Below, in pieces: positions 8,097-15,005 of a stretch of 38,410 bases of DNA; position 1 is the first letter of the stretch, and each line of letters starts with the position of its first letter. The stretch is from NCBI GenBank assembly GCA_902524865.1, contig CABZEV010000006.1, positions 1 through 38,410 on the forward strand, read 5' to 3'. Both the position numbers and the translations under genes were made by a program. The notes below the pieces were generated by a model that saw nothing but the letters and a program-made list of their open reading frames with translations, had not been told where the DNA came from and searched no databases. This DNA is from an uncultured Pelagibacteraceae bacterium. Its GTDB lineage: Bacteria; Pseudomonadota; Alphaproteobacteria; Pelagibacterales; Pelagibacteraceae.

Positions 8097-9021
8097 AATA
8101 TTGTTATCTGCTCCGCGAGGATTTTGTGCCGGTGTTGAACGAGCAATTGAAATTGTTGAAAAATCAATTCAAAAGTATGGTTCTCCAGTTTACGTTAGAC
8201 ATGAAATAGTACACAATAAATTTGTTGTTGATGACCTAAGGAATAAAGGTGCAATATTTGTGGAAGAGCTTGAAGAAATTGAAGACAAAACAAGACCAGT
8301 TATTTTTTCTGCACACGGTGTTCCAAAAAAAATTCCACAAGATGCAAAAAACTATAATATGACTTATGTTGATGCAACATGTCCGTTGGTTTCTAAAGTT
8401 CACAGAGAGGCTGAAAATCTTCATAAGGCTGGATATCATTTAATTTTAATAGGGCATGAAAATCATCCAGAAGTAATTGGAACAATGGGGCAACTGCCTA
8501 AAGGATCTATCGATCTTATCCAAAATGAGTACGAAGCCAATAATTATGGCCCAAAAAATTTTGAAAAGATAGCCTATGTTACCCAAACAACACTATCAGT
8601 AGATGATACAAAAGAAATAATATCAATACTTAAGGAAAAATTTTCAAATATTAGAGAGCCTGCGAAAGAAGATATATGTTACGCAACAACTAATAGACAA
8701 ATGGCTGTTAAAAACATTGCAAAAAAGTGTGATATATTTTTTGTTATTGGTAGTCGAAATTCATCTAACTCAGTAAGACTTGTTGAAGTTGCTAAAAAAT
8801 CGGGGTGTGAAAACTCAATACTGATCCACTCACAAAGTAAAATTCCATTCAACTTGATTGAAAATTCAAATGTAATCGGGATTTCATCTGGTGCGTCTGC
8901 CCCTGAAATACTTGTCGAAAATTTCATTAAAGAATTGAAAAATAAATTTACAGTCACTATAGAAGAAGTGGAAATTATAAAAGAAAACGTTGTTTTTCGT
9001 GTTCCAAAAAAATTAAATTAA
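8077..9021 (+). CDS. ispH: 4-hydroxy-3-methylbut-2-enyl diphosphate reductase
   Basis: IspH (LytB) is the last enzyme of the MEP pathway and releases IPP and DMAPP. The 314-aa product keeps the three iron-sulfur cysteines: C17 in RGFCAGVERA, C102 in VDATCPLVSKVH and C201 in EDICYATTNRQ. It also has the substrate motifs SAHGVP, HENHPEVIG (with the catalytic Glu) and TQTTLSVDDT. The ATG lies 20 nt inside blh, so isoprenoid precursor supply is coupled to retinal synthesis. Downstream, thrB begins immediately after the stop. The ispH-thrB-rnhA order is a common alphaproteobacterial arrangement, and the crt-blh set lies directly upstream of it. Confidence 0.97.
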   Translation: MKNKELKILLSAPRGFCAGVERAIEIVEKSIQKYGSPVYVRHEIVHNKFVVDDLRNKGAIFVEELEEIEDKTRPVIFSAHGVPKKIPQDAKNYNMTYVDATCPLVSKVHREAENLHKAGYHLILIGHENHPEVIGTMGQLPKGSIDLIQNEYEANNYGPKNFEKIAYVTQTTLSVDDTKEIISILKEKFSNIREPAKEDICYATTNRQMAVKNIAKKCDIFFVIGSRNSSNSVRLVEVAKKSGCENSILIHSQSKIPFNLIENSNVIGISSGASAPEILVENFIKELKNKFTVTIEEVEIIKENVVFRVPKKLN

Positions 9022-9987
9022 ATGGCTGTTTACACAAAGATAAATAAGAAAGATATTTCGTATATTAATAAAAAATTTGAAAATCAAAAATTTTTAAGTT
9101 TTAAAGGTATAAAACAAGGTATTGAAAATACTAATTATTTATTAAAATCGAAAAACAATAAATTTATATTAACTATATTCGAAAAAAGAGTTCAAAAAAA
9201 AGAAATACCTTTTTTTATGAAATTAATGGATCAACTAAATGATCTAAAGATAAGATGTCCAAAACCACTAAAAAATCGTGATGGAAAATATCTTTTTAAA
9301 ATAAAGAATAAGGTTGCTTGTGTTGTTTCATTTCTTGATGGAAAAGATAAAAAAAATCTTAGTTTGAAGAATTGTTATGATATCGGAAAGACAGTTGCTC
9401 AAATGCACTCTTCGTCAAAAAAAATAAAATTGTTTAGAAAAAACTCAATGAATATTAATAATTTAAACCCATTATTAAAAAGTATTAAATTTAAATCAAA
9501 AAGATTTATTAATTTAGAAAAATTTTTCAAAAGTAATTTTAGAGAAATTAAAAATAAATGGCCAAAAAAATTGCCAAATGGAATAATACATGGTGATCTT
9601 TTTATAGATAATATATTTTTTAAAAAAAATAAGATCTCTGGAATTATAGATTTTTATTTTGCTGCAAATGATTATTTTATGTATGAAATAGCAATATGTA
9701 TTAACGCTCTGTGTTTTGATAAAAAAAATTCGCAATTTAAATTAAATAAAAAAAAGGTTAAGAATTTAATCAAAGGATATGAGGGTATTAAAAAGATCTC
9801 TAGAATTGAAAAAAAATCATTGAATATTTTATGCCGAGCTGCTGCGATAAGATATTTTCTTACAAGACTTTACGATTATACAAATACTCCAAAAACTGCT
9901 TTGATAAAAATTAAGGACCCAAGAGAATATTATCAAAAACTGATAATTCACAATAACTTAAAAAACTATAGGGATTATTTAGTTTAA
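9022..9987 (+). CDS. thrB: Homoserine kinase, ThrB type II (APH/choline-kinase fold)
   Basis: This enzyme phosphorylates homoserine, the step before threonine synthase, whose gene thrC lies at 11516-12889 on the other strand. The 321-aa product has the aminoglycoside-phosphotransferase-type catalytic loop IIHGDLFIDN (about residues 189-198) and the metal-binding IIDFYFA segment (about 209-215). An N-terminal GIENTNYLL segment is also typical of alphaproteobacterial ThrB. It starts at the base after the ispH stop and overlaps rnhA by one base (TAATG). It is unusually rich in lysine. Another kinase of this fold cannot be fully excluded, but the context fits ThrB. Confidence 0.9.
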   Translation: MAVYTKINKKDISYINKKFENQKFLSFKGIKQGIENTNYLLKSKNNKFILTIFEKRVQKKEIPFFMKLMDQLNDLKIRCPKPLKNRDGKYLFKIKNKVACVVSFLDGKDKKNLSLKNCYDIGKTVAQMHSSSKKIKLFRKNSMNINNLNPLLKSIKFKSKRFINLEKFFKSNFREIKNKWPKKLPNGIIHGDLFIDNIFFKKNKISGIIDFYFAANDYFMYEIAICINALCFDKKNSQFKLNKKKVKNLIKGYEGIKKISRIEKKSLNILCRAAAIRYFLTRLYDYTNTPKTALIKIKDPREYYQKLIIHNNLKNYRDYLV

Positions 9988-10409
9988 TGATTAAAATTTA
10001 TACTGATGGTTCATGTCTTGGTAATCCTGGCAATGGTGGTTGGGCAGCAATAATATTAAATGATGGAGAAAAAACTGAACTCAAAGGAAGTAAAAAAGAT
10101 ACGACGAATAATCAAATGGAATTATTAGCACCTATAGAAGCTCTTAAAAAAATTCCAAGAGGAAGCGAAGTTCAAATTTTTACAGACTCTAAATATGTAA
10201 AGTCTGGAATAACAGAATGGATACACAATTGGAAAAAAAATGGATGGAAAACTGCAAACAAAAAAGAAGTAAGCAATAAAGCACTTTGGACAGAATTAGA
10301 TCTACTAAATAATGAGTTTGAAATAAGCTGGAACTGGGTAAAAGCGCATTCAACGGATGAATTAAATAATGAAGTAGATTTACTCGCTAAAGATGCTGCA
10401 AATTTATAG
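9987..10409 (+). CDS. rnhA: Ribonuclease HI
   Basis: RNase HI cuts RNA in RNA-DNA hybrids, removing primers and R-loops. The 140-aa product has the full acidic active site: D7 (IYTDGSCLGNPG), E45 (NNQMELLAPIEAL), D67 (IFTDSKYV) and D131 (NNEVDLLAKDA). The family histidine lies in WVKAHS. Length is slightly below the E. coli protein (155 aa), the C-terminal tail being short. It is the last gene of the ispH-thrB-rnhA set. After its stop comes one of the few noncoding stretches of this window. Confidence 0.97.
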   Translation: MIKIYTDGSCLGNPGNGGWAAIILNDGEKTELKGSKKDTTNNQMELLAPIEALKKIPRGSEVQIFTDSKYVKSGITEWIHNWKKNGWKTANKKEVSNKALWTELDLLNNEFEISWNWVKAHSTDELNNEVDLLAKDAANL

Positions 10410-10554
10410 TTGAGGCACCTGGATAAATAACGATACATATTATCATAAATTATCTAATGAAAGCTTAAATTTTTTTTTGAGGCGTTTTAATAATATTTTT
10501 TTGAATGTCTAAATATCGCATCGATTGTAAAATTCTTACTGCTAATTTATATAA
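10410..10554 (+). other. 145-bp gap with no identified gene
   Basis: Long for this genome. It holds two GAGGC-containing spots (about 10411-10416 and 10479-10484) and several T-runs. A loose promoter-like pair is present, TTGAAT at 10501 and TGTAAA at 10526 with a 19-nt spacer. No convincing ORF, tRNA-like fold or strong hairpin was seen. It most likely holds the promoter for the small membrane peptide and the heme oxygenase gene. Confidence 0.4.
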
Positions 10555-10671
10555 GTGAAAAATAAAATTAAAAAGTACTTATTAATAGGTAGTTTTTCTT
10601 TTTTTTTAATAAAAGGAATTATTTGGTTATTGATAATTGCGGGTGCTTTTTTCGGAATAGTAAAAATATAG
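10555..10671 (+). CDS. Probable small single-helix membrane protein (38 aa), unknown function
   Basis: A GTG-initiated frame of 38 codons encodes a basic N-terminus (VKNKIKKY, the first residue being Met if GTG starts). A single hydrophobic helix follows (about residues 9-34, including FFLIKGIIWLLIIAG), and the product ends in VKI. Positive-inside topology would put the N-terminus in the cytoplasm. The TAG stop overlaps the AGGAG Shine-Dalgarno site of the next gene by two bases, as expected for a two-gene operon. There is no clear Shine-Dalgarno site of its own, and GTG is the only start available. The helix with an internal Lys-Gly (LIKGIIWLL) resembles small conserved alphaproteobacterial membrane peptides as I remember them; I cannot name a family. 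Confidence 0.5.
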   Translation: MKNKIKKYLLIGSFSFFLIKGIIWLLIIAGAFFGIVKI

Positions 10672-10679
10672 GAGAAAAA

Positions 10680-10982
10680 ATGTATATCGCAATGAATAGA
10701 TTTAAAATCATAAAAGGAAAAGAATCTGAGTTTGAAAATGTTTGGAAAAATAGAGAGACTCATCTAGCAGAAGTACCAGGTTTTAAAAATTTTAATTTAG
10801 TTAAGGGTGATGGGAGCGATAATCATACTCTTTATGCATCTCATAGTATATGGGAGTCAAAAGAAGATTTTTGGAATTGGACAAAATCTGAGGCATTTAG
10901 ACTTGCTCATAAAGATGCTGGAAAACACAGGAATTTATATATTGGACCACCTAATTTTGAAGGGTTTGAAAAAGTATTATAA
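10680..10982 (+). CDS. Heme-degrading monooxygenase, IsdG/ABM family
   Basis: The start is placed at the ATG at 10680, behind AGGAG at 10670-10674, instead of an upstream in-frame ATG at 10623 that lacks a ribosome site. The 100-aa product is one antibiotic-biosynthesis-monooxygenase-type ferredoxin-like domain. It keeps the Asn-Trp-His triad of IsdG-type heme oxygenases: N6 (IAMNRFKI), W67 and H77 in the segment DFWNWTKSEAFRLAHK. The spacing of W67 and H77 matches S. aureus IsdG as I remember it. Such enzymes open heme and release iron. No heme-uptake genes are adjacent. Other ABM proteins act on quinones or polyketides, but the full triad favours heme. The gene ends 48 bp from the convergent peroxiredoxin gene. 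Confidence 0.75.
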   Translation: MYIAMNRFKIIKGKESEFENVWKNRETHLAEVPGFKNFNLVKGDGSDNHTLYASHSIWESKEDFWNWTKSEAFRLAHKDAGKHRNLYIGPPNFEGFEKVL

Positions 10983-11002
10983 ATATAAATTATTTTATGT
11001 TT

Positions 11003-11026
11003 GGAGCGCCTGATACTAGCGCTGTC
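11003..11026. other. GC-rich imperfect hairpin between convergent genes
   Basis: In the 48 bp between the convergent heme oxygenase and peroxiredoxin genes, AGCGC (11005-11009) and GCGCT (11019-11023) can pair around a 9-nt loop. A few flanking bases (GGA/TCC) extend it imperfectly. The local G+C is far above the surroundings. No U-tract follows on either strand, so it is not a canonical intrinsic terminator, although a role in 3'-end formation for both transcripts is plausible. Confidence 0.35.
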
Positions 11027-11030
11027 CTAC

Positions 11031-11519
11031 CTAAATCAAATTATTTAATAAGTTCTCTGCTGAAGTTAAACCACATTCTTTAGTTTCTTTTTCAACATGA
11101 ATATTAACAATTGTGAAGTTTTCAATCACCAGTAAATAACGATTTGATCTAATTCCCATTCCTTTTGCATTACGATCAACTTCCGCTCCAATTGCTTTCG
11201 TAAATAATAAATAAGGATCAGACAACATTTCAATTTTATTTCTAGTATTATTAATCTCTCCCCAGCCATTCATCACATAAGGGTCATTTACTGATAAACA
11301 AAATATATTTTCTATTCCTTTTGCTTTGATTTTATCTGCATTTGTTACAAAACCTGGTAGATGAAGTTTAGAGCATGTTGATGTAAATGCCCCAGGTAAA
11401 CCAAATAAAACAATTTTTCCATTACCTATGATTTCTCTTAAGTTATTTTTTTGAGGTTCTCCATCAACAAGTTGAAAAATCTCTGTATCTGGGAGTTGAT
11501 CTTTTATTTTAAGTTTCAT
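11031..11519 (-). CDS. Peroxiredoxin, Prx5 type
   Basis: This thiol peroxidase reduces hydrogen peroxide and organic hydroperoxides, probably with glutathione/glutaredoxin or thioredoxin as electron donor. The 162-aa product has the active-site motif PGAFTSTCSKLHLPGF with the peroxidatic cysteine C49 and the Prx5-specific H-x-P-G. Further Cys residues (for example in the KECGLTSAENLL tail) may resolve the disulfide. The start codon overlaps the thrC stop (ATGA), so it is the last gene of the cytochrome oxidase/thrC transcript. Placing it near oxidase genes fits a role in handling respiratory peroxide, but that is inference. Confidence 0.93.
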   Translation of the reverse strand: MKLKIKDQLPDTEIFQLVDGEPQKNNLREIIGNGKIVLFGLPGAFTSTCSKLHLPGFVTNADKIKAKGIENIFCLSVNDPYVMNGWGEINNTRNKIEMLSDPYLLFTKAIGAEVDRNAKGMGIRSNRYLLVIENFTIVNIHVEKETKECGLTSAENLLNNLI

Positions 11520-12889
11520 ATCGAATTCATTACATATTTTTTAACTTTTTCAATTTCATTAGAAATAAGTTCAAATTTTTCTTTTCTGTCATTAATATAT
11601 TTAAGACTTTCTGGTAAATTTTCAGTTTTTGATATTGCATTTTCTATTGCCTTTGGAAATTTACATGGGTGTGCAGTTGATAATACAACACAATTTTTTT
11701 CCAATCCTAATTTTCTCACCGCACCAATACCTACTGCAGTATGCGGATCAACTAACATCTGATGTTCATCATTGATAGTTTTTATCATTTCAACAGTTTC
11801 GTTTTCGTCAAGCATTTCAGATATAAAATTCTTTTTGATTTTATCTAAGTCATTTTTATCAATTTTATAAGTGTTATTTTTTATTTCATCCATTACAACT
11901 TTTGTAACTTCTGAATTACAATCTTTTACGTCGTATAAAAGCCTTTCGAAATTACTTGCTATTTGTATATCCATACTTGGAGTATTTGTTTCCTCTACTT
12001 TCTTTTGACTATAATCACCACCAGATATAGCTCTGTGCAGTATGTCATTTTTATTTGTAGCTACGATTAGTTTTTCAATTGGAAGACCTAATTTTTTTGC
12101 TAAATAGCCAGCGTAAATATCACCAAAGTTTCCTGTTGGAACTGAAAAGGATAAAGGTTGACCATTTCCAACTTTAAAGTAAGCATAAAAATAATACACC
12201 GATTGCGCAATAATTCTTGCCCAATTAATTGAATTTACGCCCGACATATTAATTGCTTTAGAAAATTTTTCGTCATTAAACATTGCTTTTACTAAATTTT
12301 GGCAATCGTCAAAATTACCCTCAACCGCAATGTTAAATACATTACTCTCCTCATGTATTGTCATTAATCTTCTTTGCACTGGTGAAATTTTATTGTTTGG
12401 ATGCAATACAAAGACATTTAAATTATTTTTTCCCTTTAAAGCGTCTATGGCAGCTGCACCCGTATCCCCTGAAGTTGCAACAATTATATTAATTTTTTTT
12501 TGATCACGGCCTAAATGGTATTGATACAAATTACCTATTAGTTGCATTGCGATATCTTTAAAGGCAAGAGTTGGTCCATGAAATAGTTCTAATACTTTTA
12601 AATCTCCCAGATCTGAAATTTTAACAACATCGTCAGATCTGAAATTTGAGTATGATTTTGAAATCATAGAGATTAGGTCATCTTTAGACATAAAATCTCC
12701 TATGAATGGATAAATTATTTCAGCCGCTAAATCGTTATAACTAAGGTTTTTTAGATTATCTAATTCCTCTACTTTAAATGGTTTAATTGATTTAGGTACA
12801 AATAGCCCCCCATCATCTGCCAAACCTTTGAGGAAAACATCTTTAAAAGAAAAGTTTTTCTGATTATTTCTTGTACTAATATAATTCAT
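11516..12889 (-). CDS. thrC: Threonine synthase
   Basis: ThrC converts O-phosphohomoserine to threonine using pyridoxal phosphate. The 457-aa product is the long E. coli/yeast-type form. It has the N-terminal ADDGGLFVP signature, the PLP-lysine motif HGPTLAFKDIAMQL (K111), the phosphate-binding SGDTGAAAIDALKG and the SVPTGNFGDIYAGY segment. The ATG directly abuts the SURF1 stop. The coxC-surf1-thrC order is widespread in Alphaproteobacteria. With thrB on the opposite strand 1.5 kb away, the last two threonine steps are encoded in this window. Confidence 0.96.
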   Translation of the reverse strand: MNYISTRNNQKNFSFKDVFLKGLADDGGLFVPKSIKPFKVEELDNLKNLSYNDLAAEIIYPFIGDFMSKDDLISMISKSYSNFRSDDVVKISDLGDLKVLELFHGPTLAFKDIAMQLIGNLYQYHLGRDQKKINIIVATSGDTGAAAIDALKGKNNLNVFVLHPNNKISPVQRRLMTIHEESNVFNIAVEGNFDDCQNLVKAMFNDEKFSKAINMSGVNSINWARIIAQSVYYFYAYFKVGNGQPLSFSVPTGNFGDIYAGYLAKKLGLPIEKLIVATNKNDILHRAISGGDYSQKKVEETNTPSMDIQIASNFERLLYDVKDCNSEVTKVVMDEIKNNTYKIDKNDLDKIKKNFISEMLDENETVEMIKTINDEHQMLVDPHTAVGIGAVRKLGLEKNCVVLSTAHPCKFPKAIENAISKTENLPESLKYINDRKEKFELISNEIEKVKKYVMNSI

Positions 12890-13543
12890 TTAATAATTCT
12901 TTTTTCTAAAATATAGATATAGTAAAAGAATTGAAATCGCTAATGAAAACCATGTCATTGCATATTTTTTATGATTGTTAGAAATATTAGCAGTAATTTT
13001 TTTTGGTCTAGGAAACTGGTAATTACCGTCTAAATATATTATGTACTTAGAAAATTTTTTACCAGTAAATTTTAAGATATCTTCTCTATTCAAACTAAAC
13101 CAGTAATTTTCTTTAATATCATTATCTGGTTTAAATATATTTTTTCTTGCCTGTGTTTTAAGAGTTCCCTGTATATTATTTTGATCCAATATATTTATCT
13201 CTGGTGTATCTTTTTTTTCAAATGGTATCCACCCTCTATTGAGTAAATAATTTTCACCATCTATTAGAATTGGATTTAAAACTTCAAACCCAGGTGTTCC
13301 AGAATCATTTAAATTATATAAGTAAATTTGTTTCTCAAAATCAACGCGACCTGACGTTTTGATTTTGAGAAAATTTTGTTGATTAGATTTTGAAAGTTGA
13401 ACTGGGGGATTTTTTAATGAATTTTCAATTTCTAAAATGAGATTATTCTTCCAATTCAAACGAATTATCTGCCAAGTGCCTAAGGCAATAAAAACAAATA
13501 TAAAAAATATGATAAAAACCGAAAATAAAAATTTATGTTTCAA
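12890..13543 (-). CDS. surf1: SURF1 family cytochrome oxidase assembly protein
   Basis: SURF1 (Shy1) assists insertion of heme a into subunit I of cytochrome c oxidase. The 217-aa product has the family topology: one N-terminal membrane helix (about residues 6-25), a periplasmic domain, and one C-terminal helix (about 192-211). Signatures are GTWQIIRLNWKN just after helix 1, LNRGWIPF in the middle and KYAMTWFSLAISILLLYLYF at the end. It lies 9 bp after coxC and directly before thrC. It is short and strongly A+T-biased, but the framing motifs are clear. Confidence 0.93.
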   Translation of the reverse strand: MKHKFLFSVFIIFFIFVFIALGTWQIIRLNWKNNLILEIENSLKNPPVQLSKSNQQNFLKIKTSGRVDFEKQIYLYNLNDSGTPGFEVLNPILIDGENYLLNRGWIPFEKKDTPEINILDQNNIQGTLKTQARKNIFKPDNDIKENYWFSLNREDILKFTGKKFSKYIIYLDGNYQFPRPKKITANISNNHKKYAMTWFSLAISILLLYLYFRKKNY

Positions 13544-13552
13544 GGTTCAAAA

Positions 13553-14341
13553 TTAGCTTCCCCAAATATAGATCGCAGCAAATAAAAATAACCAAACTAC
13601 GTCAACAAAGTGCCAGTACCATGCTGCCGCCTCAAAACCAAAGTGATGATCTTTATTAAAATGACCTAACTTTCCTCTCCACAAACAGACAGCCAAAAAA
13701 ATTGTGCCTACGATCACATGGAAACCATGAAAACCTGTTGCCATATAAAATACCGAACCATAAATATGATCTGAAAAAGCAAATGTTGCATGATGATATT
13801 CGTAAGCTTGTAAGGCAGTAAAACAAGCGCCTAATATTACTGTTGAAACCAATCCTTGAATAAATCCTTTTCTATCACCCTCTAAGAGAGCATGATGAGA
13901 CCAAGTCACAGTGGTTCCAGATAATAAAAGTACCAATGTATTTATTAATGGGATATCCCATGGATCAAAAGTTTCTATGTCTTTTGGTGGCCATACATTA
14001 CCAACAAAGTCATTTGGAAAAAGACTTACATCAAAGTAAGCCCAAAACCAAGCAACAAAAAACATTACCTCAGAGGCAATGAATAAAGTCATTCCGTAAC
14101 GATGATGTATTTGAACCACAGGTGTATGATGTCCTTGATGCTCAGCTTCAATAACTACATCTCTAAACCACATGTATGCTCCATATATTAATAAAGCAAA
14201 TCCAAGGTACATTCCCCATGAAACCTCATAATGCATGTAGTAAACTGCTCCAACAGCTAAAACTAAACATGAGAATGAAACATAGATAGGCCAAGGACTT
14301 GGGTCTACTAAATGGTAATCGTGTTTTTTTTCAGCTGACAT
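13553..14341 (-). CDS. coxC: Cytochrome c oxidase subunit III
   Basis: Subunit III stabilises the catalytic core of the aa3-type oxidase in the inner membrane. The 262-aa product has about seven membrane helices. The N-terminal HDYHLVDPSPWPIYVS, the EVMFFVAWFWAYF helix and the C-terminal FEAAAWYWHFVDVVWLFLF are hallmark segments. The length is normal. It lies between ctaG and surf1 in the oxidase operon, 8 bp after ctaG. The sequence is conserved enough that its base composition is less A+T-rich than that of neighbouring genes. Confidence 0.98.
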   Translation of the reverse strand: MSAEKKHDYHLVDPSPWPIYVSFSCLVLAVGAVYYMHYEVSWGMYLGFALLIYGAYMWFRDVVIEAEHQGHHTPVVQIHHRYGMTLFIASEVMFFVAWFWAYFDVSLFPNDFVGNVWPPKDIETFDPWDIPLINTLVLLLSGTTVTWSHHALLEGDRKGFIQGLVSTVILGACFTALQAYEYHHATFAFSDHIYGSVFYMATGFHGFHVIVGTIFLAVCLWRGKLGHFNKDHHFGFEAAAWYWHFVDVVWLFLFAAIYIWGS

Positions 14342-14349
14342 TTTTTGAA

Positions 14350-14883
14350 TTATGATTGTTTATAGTAATCTGTCGAGAAAAAAGTATACGACATAGTTAC
14401 ATCCTGTAAATTTTTTACTGTTGCATCGTTGACCATTTCTGGGTCTAAATAAAAAGTCATCACATAAGTAGCAGTTTCACCAGCTTTTAACTCTTGCTTT
14501 TCAAAGCAAAAACAACCAAGCTTACTATAATATTTTCCAAAACTTGAGGGTGAAACATTAAAACTTGCTACACCTGCAGTTGGTTCATTACTATAATTGG
14601 TTACCTCAAACTCAATTTTGTTTACTTGGCCCACTTTCACATCCATCACATTAGATTTTGCTTTAAAATCCCATGGTAAATTATTGACGTTAGTGTCAAA
14701 TCTTACACTAACCACTTTATCCAGAACAATTTTCGGAGCTTTGTCTGCTACTTGAGTAGTTCCTCCAAAACCAGTGACTCTACAAAAAATCTCATAAAGA
14801 GGAACCGATGCGTATGACAAACCTAACATCAGAACAAAAATCCCAGCTAAAACTAATGGTGTTAATTTTTTTTTTTCTATCAT
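14350..14883 (-). CDS. ctaG: Cytochrome c oxidase assembly protein CtaG/Cox11 (CuB insertion)
   Basis: Cox11/CtaG is a membrane-anchored copper chaperone that builds the CuB centre of subunit I. The 177-aa product has an N-terminal transmembrane anchor (about residues 9-29) followed by YEIFCRVTGFGG. A periplasmic beta domain then carries the copper-binding KLGCFCFEKQEL motif. The start overlaps the stop of the small coxF-like gene (ATGA). Length and order are typical for alphaproteobacteria. The first residues are Lys-rich, consistent with an inside-positive N-terminus. Confidence 0.96.
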   Translation of the reverse strand: MIEKKKLTPLVLAGIFVLMLGLSYASVPLYEIFCRVTGFGGTTQVADKAPKIVLDKVVSVRFDTNVNNLPWDFKAKSNVMDVKVGQVNKIEFEVTNYSNEPTAGVASFNVSPSSFGKYYSKLGCFCFEKQELKAGETATYVMTFYLDPEMVNDATVKNLQDVTMSYTFFSTDYYKQS

Positions 14884-15005
14884 ATCGACCTATCAAATAC
14901 TCCCGTGTTATATAAAGTAAAAAAAAAAAGAAAAATCATGAACGCAATAATAGCTAATGCAGTAATTATATTTTTTCTTTTTGTTTTTTTATCTGGTGTA
15001 ATCAT
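14880..15005 (-). CDS. coxF: CoxF-like small membrane protein of the cytochrome oxidase operon (41 aa)
   Basis: This very short gene fills the space between ctaB and ctaG. It reads MITPDKKTKRKNII, then a hydrophobic helix (about residues 13-32, including ALAIIAFMIFLFFF), then the tail LYNTGVFDRSI. Its ATG overlaps the ctaB stop (ATGA) and its TGA overlaps the ctaG ATG (ATGA), strong evidence that it is translated. Alphaproteobacterial oxidase operons often have a small one-helix protein called CoxF in this position. Those, as I remember them, end in a motif like V-x-N-R-P, close to GVFDRSI here. Function is presumed to lie in oxidase assembly and is not proven. Confidence 0.82.
   Translation of the reverse strand: MITPDKKTKRKNIITALAIIAFMIFLFFFTLYNTGVFDRSI

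Noticed and set aside
10172..10438. 88-aa - strand frame over rnhA
   Set aside because: Antisense to the rnhA active-site codons; no start signal or family resemblance.
10542..10763. 73-aa hydrophobic - strand frame
   Set aside because: Antisense to the small membrane peptide and heme oxygenase start, whose Shine-Dalgarno site and catalytic residues are on the + strand.
10807..11013. 68-aa + frame overlapping the heme oxygenase gene
   Set aside because: Alternative frame of the same DNA; the other frame has the Asn-Trp-His triad and a Shine-Dalgarno site.
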